From Paenibacillus turpanensis (GTDB taxonomy: Bacteria; Bacillota; Bacilli; Paenibacillales; YIM-B00363), in assembly GCF_011421635.1 (NCBI RefSeq), contig NZ_WTLI01000011.1, positions 1 through 64,000 of the forward strand: DNA of 64,000 bases, given 5' to 3'. The position numbers and the translations under genes were made by a program. Position 1 is the first letter of the stretch; every line of letters starts with the position of its first letter. Positions 44,491-54,429 of the stretch are shown piece after piece. Below the pieces are notes generated by a model that was given only the letters and a program-made list of their open reading frames with translations, had not been told where the DNA came from and did no database searches.

Positions 44491-45582
44491 TTAATTATGC
44501 AGAGGAAAACGGACAATAATTGCGGTTCCCTCTTGTAGGCGGCTCTGTACTTGTATGGAACCCCCATGGGCTAGAACAATTTGATACGCAATTGCCATTC
44601 CAAGACCTGTGCCGTCCGAATGCCGTTCTGTTGTTGTTCCGCGATAATACTTATGGAATAGATGCTCCATAGTACCCTCATCCATACCGTTTCCGTTATC
44701 CTCAATGCGGATTTCCAGATGCTCGTTATCCTTTTTCAAAAGAACTTGCACAGCGGTTCCCGGAGGATTATGGAGGATCGCATTAACGAGTAAATTATGC
44801 AGCGCTCTCTGAAGCAGCTTTTCGTCGAGCATGATGTCAAGAGATGACAGTTCGGATTCAAAGGTGAGGGTAAACTCGGATGCCCGCGGGTCATTCACCG
44901 TATCTGCGACGATCCGGCGTATATATTCAACCGCATCCCGGATCTCTAGATTGACGGGAAATTGCTGACCGTCAAGCCGGAAGGAGAGATTCAAATCTCC
45001 GATCAGCTCCTCCATATGATCCGCTTTTTGCTGGATTTCGCTTAAAAAGTTGTTTTGCTCGTCCCGATTCCACGTGTACTGCGGAGAAAGCAGCATCGAA
45101 GAGTATCCTTTGATATAGGTAAGCGGAGTTTTAAGATCGTGGGAAATTCCTGCGATCCATTCTTTTTGCATATTATCAAGACGAATTCTGTCCTGCTTGC
45201 TTGTTTCTAAAGTTTCGGAAAGGTCGTGCAGCTGTTCGATGACTTCTTTATACAAATGATAAGGCCTTTTCAATTTCTTGTCCTTGCTTTTGAAAATGAG
45301 CTGATCCTTCGGGTCTGTATAGTTTCCGCTCGCCAAGCGATGAATCATGCCGATGATATAAAAAAGCGGTCTTCCGATATACCATCCATATACGGTTACA
45401 GAAGTGCCGACAATCGTAAATATTCCGATAAGTACAGCGAGATCCTGTTGGTCCCCGCTTTGCGGAAACAGTGATTCGGCTGTCACTAAGCCGATGCTTA
45501 AGATAAAGCCAAGAAGCATCAGACTTACAGCTAAATGGAAGGCAAGACGGAGAATCATGCGGATATTCGATTTGATTTTCAT
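44491..45582 (-). CDS. Sensor histidine kinase with short extracellular loop
   Basis: Kinase of 363 aa: helices at about 10-35 and 48-68 with only a 12-residue external loop, then a linker, the H-box GISHDLKTPLTYIKGYS, N-box, G1 EDNGNGMDE and G2 GTGLGMAIA. The minimal loop is the mark of intramembrane-sensing kinases (BceS, LiaS types) that report on cell-envelope stress or antimicrobial peptides, usually through an ABC transporter. The start overlaps the regulator stop by 4 bp (ATGA). Confidence 0.93.
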   Translation of the reverse strand: MKIKSNIRMILRLAFHLAVSLMLLGFILSIGLVTAESLFPQSGDQQDLAVLIGIFTIVGTSVTVYGWYIGRPLFYIIGMIHRLASGNYTDPKDQLIFKSKDKKLKRPYHLYKEVIEQLHDLSETLETSKQDRIRLDNMQKEWIAGISHDLKTPLTYIKGYSSMLLSPQYTWNRDEQNNFLSEIQQKADHMEELIGDLNLSFRLDGQQFPVNLEIRDAVEYIRRIVADTVNDPRASEFTLTFESELSSLDIMLDEKLLQRALHNLLVNAILHNPPGTAVQVLLKKDNEHLEIRIEDNGNGMDEGTMEHLFHKYYRGTTTERHSDGTGLGMAIAYQIVLAHGGSIQVQSRLQEGTAIIVRFPLHN

Positions 45583-46310
45583 ACTGCAGAACTCTTATGA
45601 GGCGGGACAAACTTATAACCGATGCCGCGCAAATTTACAATAATTTTCGGATCACGGGGATCTGCCTCTAGCTTTTTCCGCAGTCGTGATATATGAATAA
45701 CCACCGTTTTTTCGTCCCCCATGAGAGACGTTCCCCAAATGTTATCGTACAGTTGCAGGGCGGTGAACACTTGTTTCGGGTGGTCGCATAAAAAGCAGAG
45801 CAGCTCAAATTCCTTTGCCGGACAAATGATCTCCGCACCACCTACGATAATTTGGCCAGCGCTTTTATCTAATACAAAGGCTCCGTAGTCCAAGACGGAA
45901 GGCTTTTGCTGAACCACCGCGGCTTGATATAGGCTCTGCCTGCGCAGCTGCGCTTGAATTCGAGCAACCAGCTCTAGCGGGTAAAAGGGCTTTGTGATGT
46001 AATCATCTCCGCCTAATCCAAGGCCCATAACTTTGTCTAAGTCCCCCGAACGTGCGGTTACAAATAGGATCGGGACCGAGGAAATCAAACGGATCCGCTG
46101 ACAAAGCTCGAAGCCGCTCGTATCGGGCAGCATGACATCGAGGACGATTAAATCAAACGGCTGGGCTTCAAGCAGCCGCAAGGCCTCTGAGCCCGTCGCT
46201 GCGGTCGAAATCCGCTGAAACCCTTCTTTCCGCAGCAGGGTTTCCATCATGGTTAAAATTCCTTTTTCGTCGTCTACCAATAAAATGTGCCGGGAGTGCA
46301 GAGCTACCAC
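45579..46310 (-). CDS. OmpR/PhoB-family response regulator
   Basis: Two-component regulator of 243 aa: receiver domain with acidic pair VDDEK, phospho-Asp in IVLDVMLPD, Thr in FVTARSG and Lys in YITKPF, then a winged-helix DNA-binding domain (about 135-235, ending VNLRGIGYKFVPP). It likely controls the downstream ABC exporter genes. The longest frame starts at a GTG only 2 nt after AAAGG, so the exact start is unsure. Confidence 0.94.
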   Translation of the reverse strand: MVALHSRHILLVDDEKGILTMMETLLRKEGFQRISTAATGSEALRLLEAQPFDLIVLDVMLPDTSGFELCQRIRLISSVPILFVTARSGDLDKVMGLGLGGDDYITKPFYPLELVARIQAQLRRQSLYQAAVVQQKPSVLDYGAFVLDKSAGQIIVGGAEIICPAKEFELLCFLCDHPKQVFTALQLYDNIWGTSLMGDEKTVVIHISRLRKKLEADPRDPKIIVNLRGIGYKFVPPHKSSAV

Positions 46311-46381
46311 AACCTTTTGTAAATTTGCTCTTCCAATTTGTTCCTGCGCAATGATTATACCAAATATTTCGTGAGCGGGAT

Positions 46382-46423
46382 AAACGCAAACACACCGCTC
46401 AGCACTTTAGCTTAAGCGGTGTG
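46382..46423 (-). terminator. Terminator after the double-glycine peptide gene
   Basis: Nine-bp stem CACACCGCT/AGCGGTGTG followed on the minus strand by TTTGCGTTT. It separates the peptide gene from the response regulator gene and could be a leaky terminator. Confidence 0.7.
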
Positions 46424-46491
46424 TTATTGAATGCTGCTATTATTTTCGGGAAATGTTTGGGAGGAATTTACCTCATGTATGATTTCATTTT

Positions 46492-46653
46492 TTAAGTCCC
46501 GCGTACTCTGTTCCTTGATGGTCTAAATGCTTTAGTTATGTCAAAAAAGCCACCGTTCACATTTTCCTTTTCGGATTCAGAAAGCTCTTGAGGCAGATCG
46601 TTTAATTTAATTTCTTGTTTTGCTTGTTCCAATTGTTCTTTGTTTTCGGACAT
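46492..46653 (-). CDS. Double-glycine leader peptide (bacteriocin/pheromone precursor-like)
   Basis: A 53-aa peptide too short for most gene callers. Residues 1-35 read as a charged leader ending LSESEKENVNGG, matching the double-glycine consensus (LS-x-x-E...V-x-GG) cleaved by C39 peptidase exporters. The predicted core is 18 residues, FFDITKAFRPSRNRVRGT, strongly basic with four Arg and one Lys. AGAGGTGA lies 5 nt before the ATG, an excellent ribosome site. It is encoded just upstream of a response regulator, a short-loop kinase and an ABC exporter, on the same strand. No C39 peptidase or modifying enzyme lies in the window, so processing is unproven. Confidence 0.6.
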   Translation of the reverse strand: MSENKEQLEQAKQEIKLNDLPQELSESEKENVNGGFFDITKAFRPSRNRVRGT

Positions 46654-46710
46654 GTAATTCACCTCTGCTTGTTAGTAATCCCATACTACCATCATAAATG
46701 GATTGGGGAA

Positions 46711-46728
46711 ATCCCCCGTTTGGGGGAT
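46711..46728 (-). repeat. GC-rich hairpin between lipoprotein and peptide genes
   Basis: Stem ATCCCCC/GGGGGAT with a 4-nt loop, 6 bp after the lipoprotein stop. On the minus strand it is followed by CCCC, not T, so it is at best a weak terminator. Confidence 0.5.
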
Positions 46729-46733
46729 AGGAT

Positions 46734-46931
46734 TCACTGGTTTACTTCGATCTTCGCTGTCGGTTCTTGCGATGAATTTTTCAGCCCATTGCTGGTCGCA
46801 CTCGTTCCTTCAACGCTGTTGACGCCGGTACCGTTCGCAGTCGCGTCAATATTTTCACTCCCGTTCCCGCATCCTGACAACAGTAATAGTCCTATAAGTC
46901 CCAACGTACAAATCTTCTGTGGTATTCTCAT
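46734..46931 (-). CDS. Small lipoprotein, 65 aa
   Basis: A lipoprotein signal with lipobox LLSGC (Cys21) is followed by 44 polar residues rich in Asn, Ser, Thr and Gly, without a recognisable fold. AGGTGAG lies close before the ATG, a short spacing. It is the nearest upstream gene to the double-glycine peptide and could be an immunity or accessory lipoprotein, or be unrelated. Confidence 0.6.
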   Translation of the reverse strand: MRIPQKICTLGLIGLLLLSGCGNGSENIDATANGTGVNSVEGTSATSNGLKNSSQEPTAKIEVNQ

Positions 46932-47015
46932 CTCACCTCATGCTCTTTTCCTAAACCTCCGGTATGTTACCACCATTGGTAACAAGCGTAAGCTGTATGC
47001 GTGCGTCAGCATAAA

Positions 47016-47050
47016 CGATAAAAGGCGTAACCAGTTTCCTGGTTACGCCT
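47016..47050 (-). terminator. Terminator of tRNA-Ala
   Basis: Perfect 12-bp stem AGGCGTAACCAG/CTGGTTACGCCT with a 4-nt loop, followed on the minus strand by TTTT. It lies 14 bp after the tRNA. Confidence 0.9.
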
Positions 47051-47063
47051 AATCTTACGTGTA

Positions 47064-47136
47064 TGGACCCTAGCGGGATCGAACCGCTGACCTCTTCGCT
47101 GCCAGCGAAGCGCTCTCCCAGCTGAGCTAAGGGCCC
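47064..47136 (-). tRNA. tRNA-Ala(GGC)
   Basis: A 73-nt cloverleaf: acceptor GGGCCCT/AGGGTCC with the G3:U70 wobble that identifies alanine tRNAs, anticodon stem CTTCG/CGAAG with loop CTGGCAG (anticodon GGC), and T-loop GGTTCGATCC. The 3' CCA is not encoded; the gene ends at discriminator A73. Confidence 0.97.
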
Positions 47137-47295
47137 AAAAAATATAGACAATCCCGTATATAGTGACGAATTTGATTATATATTAAAGCATAGCAGAATT
47201 GCAAGTTAAAAAATATTTAACCGATGTTATATTTTTCGAAGACTTTTGACATTTTTCGTGTTAAAATGTTGAGCAAAAAAGGAGGATACGCTGAC

Positions 47296-48834
47296 ATGGA
47301 ACAACGTGAACAGTGGGGCAGCAGGGCCGGGTTTATATTGGCCGCTGCGGGCTCAGCGATCGGTCTTGGAAACATATGGCGTTTTCCATATGTGGTTTAT
47401 GAAAACGGCGGGGGAGCGTTTCTAATCCCGTACTTTTTTGCCCTTCTAACGGCGGGGATTCCAATCCTTTTACTGGAATTCGGCATTGGTAGAATGGGTA
47501 AAGGCTCAGCGCCTTTATCGTTCAGTAAATTGTCCCGCAAGTTTGAATGGCTGGGCTGGTGGCAGACGCTCATTTGCTTCGTCATTACCACCTATTATGT
47601 CATCATCATCGGCTGGGCGATCAGTTATTTCTTCTATTCCTTTAACCTAAGCTGGGGTGAGGATACGAAGGCGTTTTTATTTGGTTCCCATCTAGGTCTG
47701 CCGGATGATGTCGTTACAGAGCAGGGCTGGAATTTCGGGGGCATTCAGTGGAGGGTTTTCGTTCCGCTTGTTGCAGTTTGGGCAGCTACATATTTTGTAC
47801 TGATTCAGGGTGTGCAGAAGGGGATTGAAAAAGTAAGCAAGGTGTTTATGCCGCTTCTCGCGGTGATTATGGTGATCTTTGTCATTCGTGCAGCAATGCT
47901 GCCGGGTGCAAGCCTGGGTCTGAATCACCTGTTTACACCGGATTTCGGTAAAATTTTGCCTCCGATTTTAGGGGGAACGAATGAAGCGTGGTACACGGTG
48001 TGGATCGCGGCCTACGGTCAAATTTTCTTCAGCTTGTCCATCGCGTTTGCCATTATGGTAACGTACAGCAGCTATCTAGATAAAAATCAGGAAGTCAATA
48101 ACAGCGGCTTCATTATGGCCCTGAGCAACAGCGGATTTGAATTTTTGGCGGCAATCGGGGTTTTTGCGGCGATCGGTTTTATGGCGCAGTCCTCAGGTGC
48201 AGATGTGAAGGATGTCGCAACTGCAGGCGTGGGTCTTGCTTTCGTCGTATTCCCGAAAATTATTAGCTCCTTCCCGATGTTAAACAGCGTATTCGGAGCC
48301 ATGTTCTTCTTGGCGCTTGTTATTGCCGGGTTTACTTCGCTGATCTCCATCATCGAGGTGCTGATCGCTTCGGTTATGGATAAGTTTAATATTACGCGGA
48401 AGAAGGCAGTTAATCTGGTCGTGGGGTTATCGGCGCTTGTAAGTATCGGTTATGCCACAGGAGCGGGCGTCGTCCTGCTGGATATTGTCGATCACTTCAT
48501 CAATAACTTTGGTATCGCGGTATCTGGGCTGATTGAAGTGATTTTGATCGGTTGGTTCTACAATATAACGAAGATTCGTAAGGAAAACAATCTGGTATCG
48601 GACTTTGCTGTAGGATCCTGGTGGAACGTCATGATCCGGTTTGTCACTCCGATTATCCTCTTGTTTATGGGCTACAAAAACTTGGTTGATGAGCTGGCGA
48701 AGCCGTATGAAGGATATCCGGCTCATGCCATTATGACCTTTGGATGGACAGTTGTCGGCATTACATTTGTTGTTTCCTTTGTCCTGGCTTATGCGTTCAA
48801 ATGGAGAAGGAACCCGATGGAGGTGCGCTCATGA
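47296..48834 (+). CDS. Sodium-dependent transporter, NSS/SNF family
   Basis: Neurotransmitter:sodium symporter family protein of 512 aa with about 11-12 helices. The opening WGSRAGFILAAAGSAIGLGNIWRFPYVVYENGGGAFLIPYF is the classic helix 1 signature with the unwound sodium/substrate site. It probably imports an amino acid. AAAGGAGG precedes the chosen ATG by about 10 nt. The stop overlaps the start of the small subunit gene. Confidence 0.95.
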   Translation: MEQREQWGSRAGFILAAAGSAIGLGNIWRFPYVVYENGGGAFLIPYFFALLTAGIPILLLEFGIGRMGKGSAPLSFSKLSRKFEWLGWWQTLICFVITTYYVIIIGWAISYFFYSFNLSWGEDTKAFLFGSHLGLPDDVVTEQGWNFGGIQWRVFVPLVAVWAATYFVLIQGVQKGIEKVSKVFMPLLAVIMVIFVIRAAMLPGASLGLNHLFTPDFGKILPPILGGTNEAWYTVWIAAYGQIFFSLSIAFAIMVTYSSYLDKNQEVNNSGFIMALSNSGFEFLAAIGVFAAIGFMAQSSGADVKDVATAGVGLAFVVFPKIISSFPMLNSVFGAMFFLALVIAGFTSLISIIEVLIASVMDKFNITRKKAVNLVVGLSALVSIGYATGAGVVLLDIVDHFINNFGIAVSGLIEVILIGWFYNITKIRKENNLVSDFAVGSWWNVMIRFVTPIILLFMGYKNLVDELAKPYEGYPAHAIMTFGWTVVGITFVVSFVLAYAFKWRRNPMEVRS

Positions 48835-48932
48835 CCGGACCGGCTTTAGCGATGTTTGTGTTTGGAGCAGTTCTGCTTTGGGGCGGCTTGGCGCTGATGA
48901 TCGGAATTGCCTTAAGAAAAAGCAAAAAATAA
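48831..48932 (+). CDS. MetS-type small subunit of NSS transporter
   Basis: A 33-aa single-helix protein (MTGPALAMFVFGAVLLWGG... ending RKSKK) that overlaps the transporter stop by 4 bp, with GGAGG 7-8 nt upstream. In Corynebacterium the MetP transporter requires the similar small MetS for methionine and alanine uptake, so this pair is probably a neutral amino-acid importer. Confidence 0.88.
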   Translation: MTGPALAMFVFGAVLLWGGLALMIGIALRKSKK

Positions 48933-48943
48933 AGATAAATGTC

Positions 48944-48984
48944 AACGGAGGTCGGCGATATAAAGCCGCCTCCGTTTTTTTTTT
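48944..48984 (+). terminator. Terminator of the NSS transporter operon
   Basis: Stem AACGGAGG-CGGC/GCCG-CCTCCGTT with one bulged T, followed by ten T. Confidence 0.9.
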
Positions 48985-48989
48985 GCATT

Positions 48990-49784
48990 TTACCTGTGCT
49001 CTGTACGAAATTGTGTCGGCGACATGCCGTAGGCTTCACGGAATACGCGGTGGAAGTAGGAGTAGCTCCCAAAGCCCGAGGTGAGTGCAATTTGTTCTAA
49101 TGTCATTCCCGTGTAGATCATCCGCTGAATCGCTGTTGAAAGCCGAATTTCCACCGCATACTGCAGCATTGTTTTGCCAAAGCATTCTTTAAACAAGTGG
49201 ACGGCCCGCGATACGCTGAGTCCGACATGCTGAGCAACATCAAGCACTTGAAACGGCTCAAGCGCGTGCTCTTCAATAAAGGATCGCATTCGGAATGCGG
49301 TAAAGGTTCGGCCGGTCAGCGGCGCCGATTCGAGGGTGGCCTCGTCTATGGCAAGACATAAGCTTCGCAGCAAATATTCGACCAGCTCGCCGTTCGCACT
49401 CCTTAGTCTGCGTTTTTCCGAGATGATTAGTTTCCACAATCCGGTAAGCCGATCCATAGAGTATATGCGGTTTTTTGCCGTCCGTGTTCTTCGGTGCCAC
49501 CATTCTTCCAGCCATTCCCCGCTGCACATCAAGTAATAATCGCCGCTCGCTCCTGTACCGCCTATCTTTCCGGACTCTTCGCCGATCATAAGCTGATACG
49601 GGTCTCCGGGCTTGTAGAGCAGCAGCTCCCCGGCCTCAATCCTTGTGAGACGGCCTTCTACGAATGCAAGACATGAGCCCTCCGTCTGCAGACGGAACAG
49701 AAAGCCCTGGACGCCGTCAAGCTGTTGGGTATGAAATGGATGAATATGATAAGAATAACCGCATAGATAAACATTGGACTCCAT
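48990..49784 (-). CDS. AraC-family regulator with cupin-like sensor
   Basis: Regulator of 264 aa: an N-terminal cupin-type ligand domain (YHIHPFHTQQLDG...GELLLYKPGDPYQL) and a C-terminal AraC double HTH (VLDVAQHVGLSVSRAVHLFKECFGKTMLQY and TLEQIALTSGFGSYSYFHRVFREAYGMSPTQFR). It is divergent from the sugar isomerase/dehydrogenase genes and likely controls them. The ATG is preceded by CGGAGG about 9 nt upstream; a longer TTG-initiated frame is less likely. Confidence 0.9.
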   Translation of the reverse strand: MESNVYLCGYSYHIHPFHTQQLDGVQGFLFRLQTEGSCLAFVEGRLTRIEAGELLLYKPGDPYQLMIGEESGKIGGTGASGDYYLMCSGEWLEEWWHRRTRTAKNRIYSMDRLTGLWKLIISEKRRLRSANGELVEYLLRSLCLAIDEATLESAPLTGRTFTAFRMRSFIEEHALEPFQVLDVAQHVGLSVSRAVHLFKECFGKTMLQYAVEIRLSTAIQRMIYTGMTLEQIALTSGFGSYSYFHRVFREAYGMSPTQFRTEHR

Positions 49785-49962
49785 ATTGAAATTGCCTCCG
49801 CCCGAAGGAATCAACCCTCATGTTCACTGAAAAAACAGCAAGATCGTTCATGTTTTAGCATCTTTGGTTATGTTCATTGTAAAGCTTTTTGGACTAACAT
49901 GGAATTAGATCGGTAATGCTTTGAGCATGTTCATAATGTTGGTGAACGGGGGGAAGCTCCAA

Positions 49963-50733
49963 GTGGGAAAAGTAAGCATTGGCTTGCAAATGTATACGAT
50001 TCGCGATGCAACCGCGGTCGATTTCAAGGCTGCTCTGCGTCAAGTAGCGGAGCTTGGTTATGAAGGGGTTGAATTCGCAGGATACGGCGACATTCCGGCA
50101 GGCGAAATGAAACAGCTGCTGGAAGAGCTGCAGCTTAAGGCGATTGGGAGCCATGTCGGGCTTCATGCACTGCGCACGAATCTGCAAGAGGAAATTCAAT
50201 ATTTAAAGGAAATCGGCGGCACGTATTTGGTCTGTCCCTATATATTGCCGGAGGATCGTGGCAGTGAAGAGGTGTGGAAAGAGCTGTTTCGCTTTTTTGG
50301 CGATGTAGCGGAAAAAACAGCAGAGCAGGGCCTCATTTTCGCTTACCATAATCATGATTTTGAATTTGTTGATCAAGCGGACGGTCGTTTCGTATTTGAC
50401 GCTCTCTTTGCGGCAACACCGGAGGACAAAGTAAAGGTGGAAATGGACATAGGCTGGGTTGATTTTGCAGGACAAAGCCCAATAGAATATATTGGTAAAT
50501 ACAGTGGACGTCTTCCACTTTTACACTTGAAGGATTACCGCAAAAAGGATGACGGGTCCATTGATACGGTCGAGCTTGGCCAAGGGGTGCTGCCGTTGTT
50601 CGATATTATTCGGGCGGCGGAGCATGCCGGAACGGAATGGCTGATCGTCGAGCAGGATCAATGCGCAAACCCGCCGATGGAAAGCATTCGCGACAGTATG
50701 CGCTGGCTCGTATTGAATGATCCGAGAACATAA
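49963..50733 (+). CDS. Sugar phosphate isomerase/epimerase (TIM barrel)
   Basis: Xylose-isomerase-like TIM-barrel protein of 256 aa, in the IolE/IolI-like group. Metal-binding residues are visible as Glu in GYEGVEFAGYG, His/Asp in FAYHNHDFEF, Glu/Asp in VEMDIGWVDFAG, His in PLLHLKDY and Glu in LIVEQDQC. Its exact sugar is unknown. The start chosen is a GTG with GGGGGGAAG upstream. It is followed by an oxidoreductase gene of the kind that often acts in the same inositol or sugar-acid pathway. Confidence 0.9.
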   Translation: MGKVSIGLQMYTIRDATAVDFKAALRQVAELGYEGVEFAGYGDIPAGEMKQLLEELQLKAIGSHVGLHALRTNLQEEIQYLKEIGGTYLVCPYILPEDRGSEEVWKELFRFFGDVAEKTAEQGLIFAYHNHDFEFVDQADGRFVFDALFAATPEDKVKVEMDIGWVDFAGQSPIEYIGKYSGRLPLLHLKDYRKKDDGSIDTVELGQGVLPLFDIIRAAEHAGTEWLIVEQDQCANPPMESIRDSMRWLVLNDPRT

Positions 50734-50761
50734 TGGATATAAAGGAGTGTACTTCAAACCA

Positions 50762-51787
50762 ATGGAAAAATTAAAAGTTGCTGTTATTGGCTGCGGCTCG
50801 ATCGCAAAACATCGCCATATCCCAGAATACGCTGCTCGTGAGGATGTCCAGCTGGTCGCTTTTGTAGATCCGGTAAAGGAACGAGCAGAGCAGTTTGCAC
50901 AGCAGTATGGCGGCAGAGCCTATGCGAGCTATGAAGAGATGCTGGCCGCTGAAAAGGTGGATGCGGTAAGTGTATGTACGCCGAATCAGACGCATGCGCC
51001 GGCGTCTATTGCCGCAGCCAAAGCTGGGGCGCATGTCCTGGTTGAGAAGCCGATGGCCGCTTCCGTAGAAGAGGCTCAGGCGATGATCGAAGCGGCGGAA
51101 GAAAATAAGGTGAAGCTTATGGTTGGCCATAATCAGCGCTTTATGCCTCCGCATGTGAAGGCAAAGGAAATACTGAAGTCCGGCCGGCTTGGCAAGGTGC
51201 TGTCGTTCCGCACTTCCTTCGGGCATCCGGGACCGGAGGCTTGGAGTGTGGACGGCCGCGAGAGCTGGTTTTTCCGCCGTTCGGAAGCCATTATGGGGGC
51301 CATGGGCGATCTGGGTGTGCACAAAGCAGATTTGATCCGCTGGCTGCTGGATGATGAAGTCACGGAGATCGCTTCCTTTATCGAAACGTTGGATAAAGGC
51401 GAGACGGATGTAGACGATAATTCCGTTTGTTTGCTGCGAATGAAGAGCGGTGCGATCGGTACACTGGTAGCCAGCTGGACCTATTACCGCGGAGAAGACA
51501 ACAGCACGATCGTATGGTGCCAGAACGGTGTGCTGAAAATTGGCACGCATCCCGAAGACCAGGTGATCGTGGAGCTGCGCGACGGTTCCGTCGAGCGGAT
51601 GAAGGTCGGCGAGATTGCGACGAATACGAAGCAGACGACTAGCGGTGTCATCGATGAATTCGTAAAGAGCATTCGCAACGGCACACCGCCAAGTGTTCCG
51701 GGTGAAGAGGGCTTAAAGTCGCTGCAAGTGATTTTAGCGGCTTTCGAAGCGGATGAGTCCCGTTCTGTTGTAGCTATCCCGCAATAA
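50762..51787 (+). CDS. Gfo/Idh/MocA family oxidoreductase
   Basis: NAD(P)-dependent sugar or inositol dehydrogenase-like enzyme of 341 aa. The Rossmann motif VIGCGSIAKHRHIPEY opens the protein and the conserved EKP (VLVEKPMA) is near residue 95; the C-terminal half is the open-faced beta-sheet substrate domain with MGDLGVHKADLIRWL. It forms an operon with the preceding TIM-barrel protein. AAAGGAGTG lies somewhat far (about 14 nt) before the ATG. Confidence 0.93.
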   Translation: MEKLKVAVIGCGSIAKHRHIPEYAAREDVQLVAFVDPVKERAEQFAQQYGGRAYASYEEMLAAEKVDAVSVCTPNQTHAPASIAAAKAGAHVLVEKPMAASVEEAQAMIEAAEENKVKLMVGHNQRFMPPHVKAKEILKSGRLGKVLSFRTSFGHPGPEAWSVDGRESWFFRRSEAIMGAMGDLGVHKADLIRWLLDDEVTEIASFIETLDKGETDVDDNSVCLLRMKSGAIGTLVASWTYYRGEDNSTIVWCQNGVLKIGTHPEDQVIVELRDGSVERMKVGEIATNTKQTTSGVIDEFVKSIRNGTPPSVPGEEGLKSLQVILAAFEADESRSVVAIPQ

Positions 51788-51873
51788 ATTACGTGCGATG
51801 CCTATCCTCCCCGGACGAGAAAGGGTATAATTGGGTAATGTAACCAACCTGCTGTGGAAAGGGGAACGTAACA

Positions 51874-52209
51874 TTGAACGTACAAGTCGACTGGAAGCAA
51901 GCGGAACCAGGAGTTCAGCGTAAAATTACGACCGTGGGCAAAGGCATGATGAGCATGCTCGTTAAGTTCGAAGCCGGTGCAGAGGGATATGAGCACTCTC
52001 ACCCGCATGAACAGCTGACCCTCGTTGTTAAAGGAGCGTTTGATTTTAAGATTGACGGTCAAACGACAAGAGTCAATGCGGGAGAAAGCATTTATATTCC
52101 GAGTAATGCCAAGCACGGCGTGCAGGCTATTGAAGAGGGTATGCTGTTTGATACATTTACGCCGGTGCGCGAGGATCTGCTGGAGAAGGACGGCGTAAAG
52201 CTGGACTAA
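51874..52209 (+). CDS. Cupin domain protein
   Basis: Single-domain cupin of 111 aa. Cupin motif 1 (EHSHPHEQLTLVVKGAFDF) supplies the metal-binding His/Glu and motif 2 (IPSNAKHGVQA) the second His. It could be a metal-dependent isomerase/dioxygenase or a sugar-binding protein. The start is a TTG with AAAGGGGAA about 8 nt upstream. A -10-like TATAAT lies about 45 bp before the start. Confidence 0.88.
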   Translation: MNVQVDWKQAEPGVQRKITTVGKGMMSMLVKFEAGAEGYEHSHPHEQLTLVVKGAFDFKIDGQTTRVNAGESIYIPSNAKHGVQAIEEGMLFDTFTPVREDLLEKDGVKLD

Positions 52210-52230
52210 GCTGGACAGTGCCGGTAAAAA

Positions 52231-52283
52231 ATAAAGGCTGCTTATGGATTGCCCTTGTAGAGGGATCCGTAAGCAGCCTTTTC
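52231..52283. terminator. Bidirectional terminator
   Basis: A 17-bp stem (52233-52249 with 52265-52281, one G-U pair) ends in TTTT on the plus strand and TTTAT on the minus strand, between the convergent cupin and glnS genes. Confidence 0.9.
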
Positions 52284-52342
52284 TGCACAGTGGCTGTGAA
52301 GCTTACTTGCTATTTCCGAGCTATGGAATTTGATGTTCCGGA

Positions 52343-54010
<1,668 letters not shown>

Positions 54011-54134
54011 CAACCCTTCCGAAGCGACAAATGTTTTTGATTATTGTACTATGATACACAACCTTTCGGCAAAAGGCTCGGTTTTTTTGCTAGATTTTAC
54101 CCATAGCTGCATTCTTTTGATGCCATTGCTACCT

Positions 54135-54302
54135 TTACGATTCGTTGCGCGTACTCATGACCGTTAAAGGTACTTCAAGCTCCTCGCCGTCATTGCCGGT
54201 GCTGCCATAAAATTCGCGGTCCATGCGGATGTTCGCCTGTTCGGTTTCCGTTTTCTCGCGGTTTTCCTCCGGCAGCTCGCCAGATTGCTTGATTTCGTTC
54301 AT
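54135..54302 (-). CDS. Small hydrophilic hypothetical protein, 55 aa
   Basis: Unrecognised, highly charged 55-aa protein (NEIKQSGELPEENREKTETEQ... ending PLTVMSTRNES), probably disordered. AAAGGAGG lies 8 nt before the ATG, strong support for translation. It lies between glnS and nikR and resembles the small acidic proteins of sporulating Bacillales only in composition. Confidence 0.65.
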   Translation of the reverse strand: MNEIKQSGELPEENREKTETEQANIRMDREFYGSTGNDGEELEVPLTVMSTRNES

Positions 54303-54429
54303 AGTGATGCCTCCTTTATAATACTTTGCCAATAGTGTTGCCCAATAATGGTAATCTCACTCTTTTCATTGCTGTACAGGGTATGCTACATTTGAGGGTA
54401 GTTCGTATGCTTGGAATCGGAGGATGCGC

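Noticed and set aside
46615..47052. Plus-strand frame of 145 aa opposite the peptide and lipoprotein genes
   Set aside because: It has no ribosome site and composition typical of antisense reading; the minus-strand genes have clear ribosome sites, a lipobox and a double-glycine motif.
46951..47151. Minus-strand frame of 66 aa over the tRNA-Ala gene
   Set aside because: It is a translation of the tRNA and its terminator, a well-known false gene, and has no ribosome site.
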